From Pseudonocardia oroxyli (GTDB taxonomy: Bacteria > Actinomycetota > Actinomycetes > Mycobacteriales > Pseudonocardiaceae), in NCBI RefSeq assembly GCF_900102195.1, contig NZ_FNBE01000001.1, positions 186,001-250,000 of the forward strand: a DNA stretch of 64,000 nucleotides. Direction: 5' to 3'. The notes beneath the pieces are model-generated. The model was not told the DNA's origin. It saw only the letters and a list, made by a program, of their open reading frames with translations, and ran no database searches. Positions 14,183-22,524 of this stretch are shown one piece after another. The translations under genes were made by a program, and so were the position numbers. Numbering within the stretch: position 1 is the stretch's first letter; each line of letters begins with the position of its first letter.

Positions 14183-17100
14183 GTGTCGACGGTCACGGTC
14201 CGGGCGTTCGGACCGCTCGGTGCCCGGGTGGCCGGTGGCGAGGCCGAGCTCGGCGGGCCGCGCCAGCGCGCCGTGCTGGGCATGCTCGTGGCCGCGTCGG
14301 GGAGGGTGGTGTCCGTCGACCGCTTCCTCGAGGACCTGTGGTCCGGCGAGCCGCCACCCAAGGCACTCGGCGCGCTGCAGGCCTACGTCTCCCACCTGCG
14401 TCGGCTCCTCGAGCCGGACCGGGCACCCCGCACGCCGGCGTCCGTGCTGGTCAGCGCCCCTCCCGGGTACGCGCTCGCCCTACCCGTGCCGCAGGTCGAC
14501 ACCTGGGCGTTCGACGCGCTCGTCCGGGCCGCCGAGCAGGCGGCCGTCCCCGCCGAGGTGTGGGCGGCCTGCACCCGGGCGCTGGCCCTGTGGACGGACG
14601 AGCCCTTCACCGGCTACCCCGACCAGGAGTGGGCGGTCGCGGAGGCCGGGCGGCTGCGCGAGCGCCGGGCCACCGCCGTCGAGCTGCGGGCGGGGGCGGC
14701 GCTGGCACTCGGCCGCCCGGAGGCCGTGCTGGGCGACCTCGCCGCCCTGCACGCGCGCGACCCGCTGCGCGAGCGGACCGCGGGCCTGCGCGCGCTGGCG
14801 CTGTACCGGGTCGGCAGGCAGGGCGAAGCGCTGACGGTGCTGCGGGAGACCCGCACCCGCCTGGTCGACGAGCTCGGTGTGGACCCCGGCCCCGAGCTGC
14901 GCGCGCTCGAGTCGGACATCCTGGCCCAGGCCCCGCACCTCCTCCCCGCCGCTGCACCCGCCGCTGCACCCGCCGGTGCACCCGCCGCTGCACCCGCCGG
15001 TGCGCATCCGCGGCCAGTGCAGGAGCCGACCGACCCACCGGCCCCCGGCTCCGCGCCACCCGGTCACCCCGGCTCCGCGCCCCCCGGTCGCCCCGGCTCC
15101 GCGCCGCCCGGTCGCCCCGGCTCCCAGCCGCCTGATGACCCCGGCTCCGCGTCCCCGGGTCGCCCCGGCTCCGCGCCCCCCGGTCGCCCCGGCTCCGTGC
15201 CCCCCGGTCACCCCGGCTCCGTGCTGCTCGGTCGCGCGGCCGAGCTCGCCGCCCTGCACCGCGCCGCCGCCGCGACCGGACCGCGGCCGAGCGTGGCCTG
15301 GGTCGAGGGCGAGCCGGGCGTCGGGAAGTCCGCGCTGGTCGAGCGGTTCGCCGCAGGCCTCGACGGCTGGACGGTCGCGCGCGGCCGCTGCCCCGAGGTC
15401 AGCGGCGCCCCGCCCGGCTGGGCCTGGTCCGAGATCCACACCGCGCTGACCGGGACCGCCGCCACCGGGCCCGCGTTCGACCTCGCCCGCGCCGTAGCGG
15501 GCGCGCTCACCGGGCCGGTCCTGCTGCTGCTGGAGGACCTGCACCGCGCGGACCAGGAGACCCTGCAGATCCTGCGGCAGCTCGCGACCGCCGACGGCCC
15601 GGCCGAGGTCCTCGTCGTCGGGACGTTCCGCGGCGACGAGGCGGGACCCGACCTGCGGGCCACGCTCGCGGCCACGGTGGACCGCACCGCGGGCCGGATC
15701 GCCCTCACCGGCCTGGACGACGACGCCGCCCGCACCCTGCTGCACGGCGTCGTCGGGCGGGACCTGCCCGAGAGCGCCTGGGGTGCCCTCCTCGCCCGCG
15801 CGTCCGGCAACGCCCTATTCCTGCGCCAGCTCGGCGGGCTCGTCGCGGCCGAGGGCGTCGGGGCCGCCGCCACCGGACTGCCCGTGGCGATCCGCGAGCT
15901 CATCGGCCGCCGCCTGGACCGGCTCCCGGCCCGGACGGCGACGACGTTGGCCCGCGCCGCCGTACTCGGCCGAGACGTCGACGTCGACCTGCTGCTCGCC
16001 GTCACGAACACCCCGGAGGACGACCTCGTCGACGACCTCGACGCGGGCGTCGTCGCAGGCCTGCTCACCGCGCCCGACCCGGCCTCGGTGCGGTTCGTGC
16101 ACGCCCTGGTCCGGGACACCTGCTACGACCGGATCCCGCCCATCCGCCGCGGCAGGCTGCACCTCGCGGTCGTCGAGGCCCTGGAGGGCAGACCGGACCA
16201 GGTCTTCGCCCTGGCCCACCACTCCGCGCAGTCGCTCACCGCGGGATCCGCGGCCCGCGCCCTCCCCCACCTCGTCCGGGGCGCGGAACAGGCCCGCCGG
16301 GGCGGTGCGGCGGACGAGGCCGCGGGCTACTGGCGGGCCGCGCTCGCGGCCCACGACCTCGGGGCGGGCGACACCCCGGGACTGCTCCGCGCGCATCGCG
16401 GGCTCGTCGAGGCCGTGGCGGCCAGCGGCGACGCGCTGCGCGCCCGGGCCGAGCGCGAGGCCTCCCTCGCCGCGGCCGAGCGGCTCGGCGACACCGCGGA
16501 CGTCGCCCGGGCGTGGATCATCGACTCGCCGACGCTGTGGACGGCACGACCCTTCGACCTCGCGGACAGCGACGCCGTCGCCGCGCGGATCACCGCCGTG
16601 CTCGACCGGCTGGATCCCGCCGACCGTGCGTTGCGGGCGGACCTGCTCGCCACCCGCTCGCAGGAGACGGAGGCCTGGCTGCTCGGGGTCTCGGCACCGA
16701 GCTCGGAGGAGGCCCTCGACCTCGCCCGCGAGCTGGACGACCCGCGGCTGCTCTGTCGCGCCCTCAACAGCCGGTTCGCCCACACCTTCGCCTCCGACGA
16801 CGTCGACGAGCTCGCCGTCGTCGCCGACGCGCTCCTCGCCGCCGCGGACCGGGCCGGAAGGGTGGACTTCGAGGCGCTGGCCCACCTCCTGCACGCCTCG
16901 CACGCGATCGGGTGCGCCGACCTCCCCGCCGTCGACCGCCACCTGCACGCCGCCGTCCGGGCGGGCACCACGGGCCAGCTCGCGATGCTGCTGTTCGCGA
17001 CCCAGGTGTACGGGGCGACGGAGCTGCTCCTCTCCGGCGACCTCGAGCAGGGGCGGGCCCGACACGCGGAGGTCCTCGCCCGCATCATCGAGGGCGGCGA

Positions 17101-17611
17101 ACCCAACGCGGCCATCGTGCGGGTCTGGGCCACGGGGGTCGTCGAGTTCACCGTCGGCTCCCTCGCCGGGATGGTCGACGACATCCGCGCCGTCGCCGCG
17201 CGGCACCCCGGCGCCGTCGACGACGTCCTCACCGTGGCCCTGCTCGACGCAGGCCTGGTCGACGAGGCCCGCGCGGGCTGGGACCGGCCGCCGTGGCCGC
17301 GGGACGCGACCTGGCTGGTCGCGACCTCGCTGCGCGCCCACTGCGCCGCGCGGCTGGGCGACCTCGCGGAGTGCCGCCGCACCCACGACGCGCTGCTGCC
17401 CTGGTCCGGGCGGCTGGCCCGCACGCTGAACGGCCTGGTCGTGCTCGGCCCCGTCGACCTGTTCCTCGCCGAGACCGCCGCCGCGCTCGGCGACACCGAC
17501 GCCGCAGCCCGGCACGCCGACCGCGCGCTCGCGCTGGGCACCCGGTTCGCCGGGGACCCGTGGCGCCCGCGTGCAACTCGGCTACAAGTCGGGCGCAACA
17601 CCCCCGGGTGA
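14183..17611 (+). CDS. AfsR-like SARP regulator with AAA ATPase domain
   Basis: A 1142-residue signalling protein. An OmpR-type DNA-binding domain (about 5-95; LGGPRQRAVLGMLVAASGRVVSVDRFLEDLW) precedes the bacterial transcriptional activation domain (100-245). Next comes a repeat-rich Pro/Gly/Ala linker (255-350), then a STAND/AAA ATPase with Walker A GEPGVGKS and Walker B LLLLEDLHRAD. A long helical C-terminus follows. Such proteins activate secondary metabolism or stress genes, but no biosynthetic cluster is present here. It lacks a C-terminal LuxR helix-turn-helix. The GTG start is leaderless (TAGGCT at 14171-14176, six bases upstream). A palindromic hairpin follows the stop. Confidence 0.88.
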   Translation: MSTVTVRAFGPLGARVAGGEAELGGPRQRAVLGMLVAASGRVVSVDRFLEDLWSGEPPPKALGALQAYVSHLRRLLEPDRAPRTPASVLVSAPPGYALALPVPQVDTWAFDALVRAAEQAAVPAEVWAACTRALALWTDEPFTGYPDQEWAVAEAGRLRERRATAVELRAGAALALGRPEAVLGDLAALHARDPLRERTAGLRALALYRVGRQGEALTVLRETRTRLVDELGVDPGPELRALESDILAQAPHLLPAAAPAAAPAGAPAAAPAGAHPRPVQEPTDPPAPGSAPPGHPGSAPPGRPGSAPPGRPGSQPPDDPGSASPGRPGSAPPGRPGSVPPGHPGSVLLGRAAELAALHRAAAATGPRPSVAWVEGEPGVGKSALVERFAAGLDGWTVARGRCPEVSGAPPGWAWSEIHTALTGTAATGPAFDLARAVAGALTGPVLLLLEDLHRADQETLQILRQLATADGPAEVLVVGTFRGDEAGPDLRATLAATVDRTAGRIALTGLDDDAARTLLHGVVGRDLPESAWGALLARASGNALFLRQLGGLVAAEGVGAAATGLPVAIRELIGRRLDRLPARTATTLARAAVLGRDVDVDLLLAVTNTPEDDLVDDLDAGVVAGLLTAPDPASVRFVHALVRDTCYDRIPPIRRGRLHLAVVEALEGRPDQVFALAHHSAQSLTAGSAARALPHLVRGAEQARRGGAADEAAGYWRAALAAHDLGAGDTPGLLRAHRGLVEAVAASGDALRARAEREASLAAAERLGDTADVARAWIIDSPTLWTARPFDLADSDAVAARITAVLDRLDPADRALRADLLATRSQETEAWLLGVSAPSSEEALDLARELDDPRLLCRALNSRFAHTFASDDVDELAVVADALLAAADRAGRVDFEALAHLLHASHAIGCADLPAVDRHLHAAVRAGTTGQLAMLLFATQVYGATELLLSGDLEQGRARHAEVLARIIEGGEPNAAIVRVWATGVVEFTVGSLAGMVDDIRAVAARHPGAVDDVLTVALLDAGLVDEARAGWDRPPWPRDATWLVATSLRAHCAARLGDLAECRRTHDALLPWSGRLARTLNGLVVLGPVDLFLAETAAALGDTDAAARHADRALALGTRFAGDPWRPRATRLQVGRNTPG
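14946..15005 (+). repeat. 12-bp tandem repeats encoding PA(A/G)A units
   Basis: Five copies of CCCGCCG(C/G)TGCA in frame inside the SARP linker encode PAAA/PAGA units. The repeat length is a multiple of three, so copy-number change would lengthen the linker without frameshift. Confidence 0.75.
15044..15235 (+). repeat. Eight 24-bp tandem repeats in the SARP linker
   Basis: Eight consecutive 24-bp units encode PGSAPPG(H/R) variants (PGSAPPGH, PGSAPPGR twice, PGSQPPDD, PGSASPGR, PGSAPPGR, PGSVPPGH, PGSVLLGR). They lie between the BTAD domain and the ATPase. The codons are nearly identical between copies, which suggests recent slippage. The unit resembles a flexible, collagen-like Pro/Gly spacer. 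Confidence 0.85.
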
Positions 17612-17614
17612 TCG

Positions 17615-17651
17615 TCACCGGCGACGGCGCACCGTGCGCCGCATCCGGTGA
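17615..17651 (+). terminator. 37-bp interrupted palindrome after the SARP gene
   Basis: TCACCGG-CGA-CGGCGCA-CCG-TGCGCCG-CAT-CCGGTGA is a perfect nested inverted repeat, starting four bases after the SARP stop and ending where the AAAGGA ribosome site of the next gene begins. It may terminate the SARP transcript or control translation of the membrane protein downstream. Confidence 0.55.
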
Positions 17652-17663
17652 AAGGAACCTCCC

Positions 17664-18326
17664 GTGACCAGGACGCGCCTGCTGTCCCTCGGCGGGGCCG
17701 CGCTCGTCGGCTCCGCCGTGCTCAGCCTCGCCGGCGGACTCGCCCACCCCGTCGTCGACGGCCGGGCCCACTCCGTCGACGCCCTGTTGGCCCCCGGCTC
17801 GCCGTGGGGCCAGCTGTCGATCTACGCCGGGGCCCTGCTGCTCATGTTCGGCCTGCCCGCGGCCTACGCCTGGCTCGCCCCGCGCGTCGGTGTGCTCGGG
17901 TTCCTCGGGTTCAGCGGCTACTTCCTCGGCAACGCCGTCAGCGCCCAGGCCCACCTGGTCGTCGAGGCGCTCGTGGCGCCCGAGATCGCCCGCCGCGCGC
18001 CCGAGCTGATCCCCGACGACGAGGCCATCGTCGCGGCGGAGCCGTTCGCGCTGATCCAGGTCGTCGGCGGGTTGGTGCTGGTGATCGGCCTGATCGTGCT
18101 GGGCGTCGCGCTCGTGCGGCAGCCGGGGGCCCTGCGCTGGGCGGGGGTGTTCGCGATCCTCGGCGGGCTGGCGACCTTCGTCCCGCTCCCGCAGGCGCCG
18201 ATCCTCACCGGCCTGCAGATCGAGCTGTTCCGCGGCCTCGCCGTCGCGGTGCTCGGCGTGGTGCTGATCCGGGCCGCGGCGCGCACCGCGGCGCCCTCGG
18301 ACGACCGGGCTCCCGTGCACGTCTGA
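17664..18326 (+). CDS. Predicted six-helix membrane protein
   Basis: A 220-residue integral membrane protein with about six hydrophobic segments and no recognised catalytic motif. The layout resembles small DUF4386/DUF998-type membrane families, but I cannot assign one. The N-terminus (RTRLLSLGGAALVGSAVLSLAGGLAHP) could be a signal anchor. The GTG start has AAAGGA nine bases upstream. It is 52 bp downstream of the SARP gene and may be co-transcribed with it unless the intervening palindrome terminates. A convergent repeat element sits at its 3' end. Confidence 0.75.
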   Translation: MTRTRLLSLGGAALVGSAVLSLAGGLAHPVVDGRAHSVDALLAPGSPWGQLSIYAGALLLMFGLPAAYAWLAPRVGVLGFLGFSGYFLGNAVSAQAHLVVEALVAPEIARRAPELIPDDEAIVAAEPFALIQVVGGLVLVIGLIVLGVALVRQPGALRWAGVFAILGGLATFVPLPQAPILTGLQIELFRGLAVAVLGVVLIRAAARTAAPSDDRAPVHV

Positions 18327-18331
18327 GACCT

Positions 18332-18373
18332 CGTGAGCGGCGATGGTCGCCCTGGCGACCATCGCCGCTCACG
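18332..18373. repeat. Dispersed palindromic repeat, copy A1 (perfect)
   Basis: Two perfect 20-bp arms, CGTGAGCGGCGATGGTCGCC and its complement, with a two-base CT loop. It lies at the junction of convergent genes and contains the stop codon of the minus-strand gene (18369-18371). Near-identical or related copies lie at 23503, 26475, 39235 and 45331. It may act as a bidirectional terminator. Confidence 0.85.
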
Positions 18374-19391
18374 GGGTGCGGCGGCGGACCAGCTTGCGGA
18401 CGCGGGTCGCCAGCGGGGTGCGGGGGTCGACCGGGTGCGCGGCGCGCAGCTCCGCGATCTCGTCCCACGCGGCGTCGAGCTCCTGCAGGCAGCGGGTCAG
18501 CCGGTTCTGCTGGTCGGCGGCCTCGCGGGCGGCGGTGGTGGCGCCGTGCTCGAGCTCCAGCAGCCGGGAGAGCAGGGCGATCCGGTTGCGTTCCAGGCCC
18601 GCGAGCAGCTCCGAGGTCGTCCAGGGCAGGAGGGTCTCCCACAGGTCCTCGGCGAACGGCGCGTCGTCGCGCGCGATCACCCCGACCCCGGACAGCACCG
18701 GGACCAGGCCCATGGTCCAGGACTCCGCGGCGGTGTTGAGGACGTCCTCGACGGCCGTCAGGACCCCGTTCTCCTCCCCGCCCGCCTCGTCGGCGGCGTC
18801 CACCGTGCCCGCGCCGACCCCGGCGGGGGTCAGCCCGTCCCGCCACACCGACGGACCGGTCCGCCCGACGCCGGGCAGCACGTCCCGCCGCCCGGCGGGC
18901 CAGAGCACGTTCCCGACCAGCACGATCGCGTCGGGCGCCTCGGTCAGCACGCGGTCCAGCTCGCGGCGCACCCCGTGGTAGCCGGTGTCGCCGACCAGCA
19001 CGTACAGCTCCGCCTCCGGCGGGTCGCCGTCCGTGACCAGGTGCAGCGCCGGGTGGGCGGCGACCGCGGCCCGCAGCTCGCGGGTGGGCGACCCGGCGAC
19101 GACGTGCACCGTGTGCGCGCCGAGCTCCGCCCAGAGCGCCGCGTGCACGTCGGTCCCGATCACGGTCACGGTGCGGACGCCGCGCTCGCGCAGGATGGGC
19201 TCGAAGACCTCGCGCAGCAGGGCGTGCGACGGCGCGTGCAACGGCTCCAGGCGCGCCCGCCGGGGCTGGACGTGCGGGTCCTCCCGGGTGCCGCCCCACC
19301 GCGCACCGACGACCTCGTTCCCGGTACCGAGAAAGCCCGGGTGGCCCGAATCCCCCGGACCGCCTCCTCGGCCGTCGACGAGTGCCGTCAT
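18369..19391 (-). CDS. Uncharacterised protein with possible methyltransferase-like core and coiled coil
   Basis: A 340-residue protein that I do not firmly recognise. The N-terminal third ends in a Rossmann-like segment (VRTVTVIGTDVHAALWAELGAHTVHVVAG), and ELYVLVGDTGYHGVRRELDRVL resembles later strands of a class I methyltransferase. The SAM motif is weak, however. The C-terminal ~80 residues are a predicted coiled coil (LERNRIALLSRLLELEHGATTAAREAADQQNRLTRCLQELDAAWDEI). Similar C-terminal coils occur in surface-polysaccharide methyltransferases. It diverges from an acyltransferase gene, which fits a glycan-modification role. The ATG at 19391 has GGGGGCG upstream. Confidence 0.6.
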   Translation of the reverse strand: MTALVDGRGGGPGDSGHPGFLGTGNEVVGARWGGTREDPHVQPRRARLEPLHAPSHALLREVFEPILRERGVRTVTVIGTDVHAALWAELGAHTVHVVAGSPTRELRAAVAAHPALHLVTDGDPPEAELYVLVGDTGYHGVRRELDRVLTEAPDAIVLVGNVLWPAGRRDVLPGVGRTGPSVWRDGLTPAGVGAGTVDAADEAGGEENGVLTAVEDVLNTAAESWTMGLVPVLSGVGVIARDDAPFAEDLWETLLPWTTSELLAGLERNRIALLSRLLELEHGATTAAREAADQQNRLTRCLQELDAAWDEIAELRAAHPVDPRTPLATRVRKLVRRRTP

Positions 19392-19557
19392 GTGTCGCCC
19401 CCTCAGGCTCGCCCAGCTGCGGTCCGCACAGCCCACCACGCGACACCGCCCGCGCCCGGCGGCGACTCGGACACGACACCCGATTCCACCCGACCGTGGA
19501 TGCTCGCCCCGGGCGATCTTTCGTGCCAGCATCACCCTTCCGAGCGAAAGGGGTCCG

Positions 19558-21387
19558 GTGGCCACACTGGAGGGTGCGCTGGAGGCGGCACGGCCGGTGC
19601 GGATCCGGCCCGTCCGCAACCCGTTCGCCGTCCCGCACGCGCCCGGTCTGGACGGGCTGCGGGCGATCGCGGTGCTCGCCGTCGTCGCCTACCACCTGGA
19701 CCTCGGCTGGGCGGGCGGCGGCTTCCTGGGCGTCGAGGTGTTCTTCACCCTCTCCGGGTTCCTGATCACCCAGCTACTGGTCGCCGAGCTGCGCCGACAC
19801 GGCCGGGTGGGCGTGCGCGCCTTCGCCTTGGCCCGAGCCCGCAGGCTGGTCCCGGCCCTGGTCGCCGCGGTGCTGGGCACCCTGCTGGTGTTCGCCCTCG
19901 TCCGGCCGGTCGCGGACCTGCGGGCGGACGCCCTGTTCTCGCTGCTGTACCTGCAGAACTGGCACCTGCTGATCGGCGGGGTGCCCTATGCCGAGTCGTT
20001 CAGCACGCCCTCGCCCTTCCTGCACATGTGGTCGCTCTCGGTCGAGGCGCAGCTCTACCTGCTGTGGCCGCTGCTGTTCTGCGGGGTGCTCGCGGTGCTC
20101 GGGCGCCGCCGGGTCGCGGCGGCCGCGCTGCTGCTGGCCGCGGTCTCGGCGGTGCTCTGCGCCTGGCAGTTCGACCCGGACACGACCGGCCCCGCCTACT
20201 ACGCCACGGACTCCCGGGCGGCGGGCTTCCTGGTCGGCGCGGCCACGGCCCTGCTGTGGCTGCCCGGCGCGTGGCGGCGCGCCCGGCGGGGCGCCGTGGT
20301 GTTCGACGTCCTGGGGGTGGCCGCGCTCGTCGCGCTGCTGCTCGCGCTGGGGACCGCCTCGGAGTTCGCCGCGGACCTCTACCTGCACGGCGGGTTCCTC
20401 CGCACGGCCCTGGTCACGGCCGTGGTCCTGGTCGCGGCGACGGGTGCCGGTCCGGCGGTGAGCGGACTGCTGTCCGTGGCCCCGCTCGCCGCGCTCGGCC
20501 GGCGGTCGTACGGGATCTACCTCTACCACTGGCCGATCATCGTCCTGACCAGGGACCTCCCCGCCTCATCGTGGGTGGTGAACGCGGTGCGCGTGGCGGC
20601 CACCCTCGTCGTCACCGAGGCCTCCTACCGCTGGCTGGAGACCCCGATCCGGCGTGGGGCCCTGCGCCGGGCGCTGGCCCGGGCCCGGGTCGGCCGGGTC
20701 GGGGCGGGGGTCGTCGCGGTGGTGGGCGCCGCGCTCGTCGCGTCGGCGGTGCTCGCCCTGACCGCGCCCGCGGGCCCGCTGCGACCACCCGCCGCGCCCG
20801 TGGCGGCCGGGGAGCAGCAGCGGGACGAGCCGCCCGCCCCGACCCCCGCCCCCGCGCTGGACATCGGGGTCGCCTCGGGCGCCGCGGATGCCGCCGCGGC
20901 GGCGAGCCGGGTCGTCACGGCCGCCCCGCTGGGCCCCGCCTACGTCCTCGGCGACTCCATCTCCCTGGGCAGCGCGGACGCCCTCGTGGCCGCCCTCGGA
21001 CCCGGCACCACGGTGGACGCGAAGGTGGGCAGGCAGTACGCCGGGGCACCCGCGGCGGTCCGGACCTGGGCGGCCGCGCACGACGGGCCGATCGTCGTCG
21101 CGCTGGGGGCGAACGGGACCGTCGAGCCCGAGGACGTCGAGTCCGTCGTCCGCTCCGCGGACGGCCGACCGCTCGTCCTCGTCGGGGTGTCGGTGCCGCG
21201 GCGCTGGCAGGACGGCAACAACGCGGTGCTGCGCGCGGCCGCCGCCCAGCACGGCCCCTCGGTGCGGTTCGTGGACTGGGCCGCGGTCGTGGCCGGCGAT
21301 CCCGGGCTGCTCGGCCCGGACCACGTGCACCCCACGGCGCGGGGCCGCACCGCCCTCGCCGAGGCCGTCCGGGCTGCGCTGGGCTAG
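19558..21387 (+). CDS. OafA/YrhL-type acyltransferase with C-terminal SGNH domain
   Basis: A 609-residue membrane acyltransferase. The acyltransferase-3 domain starts LDGLRAIAVLAVVAYHLDL and contains GVEVFFTLSGFLIT, the HMWSLSVEAQLYLLWPLL motif and YLYHWPIIV, across about ten membrane helices. A Pro/Ala linker leads to an extracellular SGNH domain with the nucleophile motif GDSISLG and the C-terminal DHVHPT dyad. Such enzymes O-acetylate peptidoglycan or surface glycans. The GTG start has GAAAGGGG upstream. It diverges from the coiled-coil protein gene, with which it may share a pathway. Confidence 0.92.
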   Translation: MATLEGALEAARPVRIRPVRNPFAVPHAPGLDGLRAIAVLAVVAYHLDLGWAGGGFLGVEVFFTLSGFLITQLLVAELRRHGRVGVRAFALARARRLVPALVAAVLGTLLVFALVRPVADLRADALFSLLYLQNWHLLIGGVPYAESFSTPSPFLHMWSLSVEAQLYLLWPLLFCGVLAVLGRRRVAAAALLLAAVSAVLCAWQFDPDTTGPAYYATDSRAAGFLVGAATALLWLPGAWRRARRGAVVFDVLGVAALVALLLALGTASEFAADLYLHGGFLRTALVTAVVLVAATGAGPAVSGLLSVAPLAALGRRSYGIYLYHWPIIVLTRDLPASSWVVNAVRVAATLVVTEASYRWLETPIRRGALRRALARARVGRVGAGVVAVVGAALVASAVLALTAPAGPLRPPAAPVAAGEQQRDEPPAPTPAPALDIGVASGAADAAAAASRVVTAAPLGPAYVLGDSISLGSADALVAALGPGTTVDAKVGRQYAGAPAAVRTWAAAHDGPIVVALGANGTVEPEDVESVVRSADGRPLVLVGVSVPRRWQDGNNAVLRAAAAQHGPSVRFVDWAAVVAGDPGLLGPDHVHPTARGRTALAEAVRAALG

Positions 21388-21501
21388 CCGGCCGGGGCGC
21401 GGGTCCGGCCGGGTCGCGACGACCGGACCCGAGAACCCGGCCCACAGGAGGGACGGCCCGACCGCACGTCGGGATGGCCGATCGTGCCTCGGATCACACC
21501 G

Positions 21502-22032
21502 TCAGCGGGGCCTGCGGGCCGCTCGTCCGGCGCCCGCGACGAGGCTCGTGATCACGAGCCCGATGATCAGGTGGATCACCGCGTTCGCCACCCGCTCCCC
21601 CAGCGGCGCGTTCCCGAGCAGCGGCAGCAGCGCGACGACGACCGTGACCAGCCCCGTGATCCACGACAGGTAGGTCATCGGCCGGGGCGTCGACAGCAGC
21701 AGCAGGTGCGCCAGCCCGGTGGCCGCCAGCGCGGCGACCGCCGAGAGCGTGCAGAGCAGGATCGTCCGCTCGTCCCCGAGCACACCGGAGGAGGCCGGGC
21801 CGTTGAAGGCGATCCGCAGGAACGCCCGCACCACCAGCGTGCCGACGACGGCCACGAGGGCCGCCACGATCGCCGTCGCGACGCCCGCGGCCCACAGCCG
21901 CCCCGCGTCCACCGTCGGCCCCGCGGGCCGCTGCGGTGCGGGCGGCTCGTACTCCTCGCGGGCGAACTGCCTGGTCTGCTCCTCGCGGTCCCAGGAGCCG
22001 TACCCGCCGCCCTGTCCGTAGCCGCTCGACAT
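21502..22032 (-). CDS. DUF6069-like membrane protein
   Basis: A 176-residue protein. A Gly/Tyr-rich, charged cytosolic N-terminus (YGQGGGYGSWDREEQTRQF) precedes four membrane helices starting near residue 50. The arrangement and the segments ERTILLCTLSAVAALAATGLAHLLL and RPMTYLSWITGLVTVVVALLPL fit the DUF6069 family of actinobacteria. Function is unknown. The ATG has GAGGGGG upstream. An upstream in-frame extension is antisense to other genes and is rejected. Confidence 0.75.
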   Translation of the reverse strand: MSSGYGQGGGYGSWDREEQTRQFAREEYEPPAPQRPAGPTVDAGRLWAAGVATAIVAALVAVVGTLVVRAFLRIAFNGPASSGVLGDERTILLCTLSAVAALAATGLAHLLLLSTPRPMTYLSWITGLVTVVVALLPLLGNAPLGERVANAVIHLIIGLVITSLVAGAGRAARRPR

Positions 22033-22145
22033 CGGTCCCCCTCGTGGATGGTGGCGACAGTGTCCTGCAGTCTGGTGCGCACACGCGCGCGGGGGAAGCC
22101 GCCACGGCGGCACGACCGGGTGGGCCGGGCGCCTATCCTCCAGAC

Positions 22146-22523
22146 GTGGACCCGCAGCCGCTGAACCCGCCGAAACTCCTCCTCGGCCTGGTGGCCGCCG
22201 CAGCCGTCGCGCACGCGGGGCTCGCCGTCGTCGGCGGCGCGCTCTGGGCGCAGGTGATGTCGGGGCTGTTCGCCGTCGCGGGGATCGCGCTCGCAGGCCT
22301 GCTGACCACCCGCCCGGTGCCGGCCGTCGTCCTCGGCACCGCGGTGGCCGGGATGCTCGGGGTGGCGAGCTTCCTGCTGGTCCTGGGCGTGGGCCTGGCG
22401 AGCTCGGCGGGGCCGGTGGCCGGGTGGATCGGACCGTGGGGCATCGCGGGCGTGCTCCTGGACTCCTCGGTCGTCCGGATCTCCGCCGCGGTCCTGCGCC
22501 GCGCCGAGCGCGAGCGGGCCTGA
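22146..22523 (+). CDS. Small four-helix membrane protein
   Basis: A 125-residue protein with four hydrophobic segments and a basic C-terminus (RRAERERA). No family is recognised. The GTG start is leaderless: TATCCT at 22134-22139, six bases upstream and no ribosome site. The stop codon is separated by one base from the ATG of the quinone oxidoreductase gene, so the pair forms an operon with probable translational coupling. Confidence 0.72.
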   Translation: MDPQPLNPPKLLLGLVAAAAVAHAGLAVVGGALWAQVMSGLFAVAGIALAGLLTTRPVPAVVLGTAVAGMLGVASFLLVLGVGLASSAGPVAGWIGPWGIAGVLLDSSVVRISAAVLRRAERERA

Positions 22524-22524
22524 G

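Noticed and set aside
15044-15235. The 24-bp tandem repeats as a possible CRISPR or origin iteron array
   Set aside because: The units are contiguous without spacers and lie in frame inside a protein linker, so they are coding repeats.
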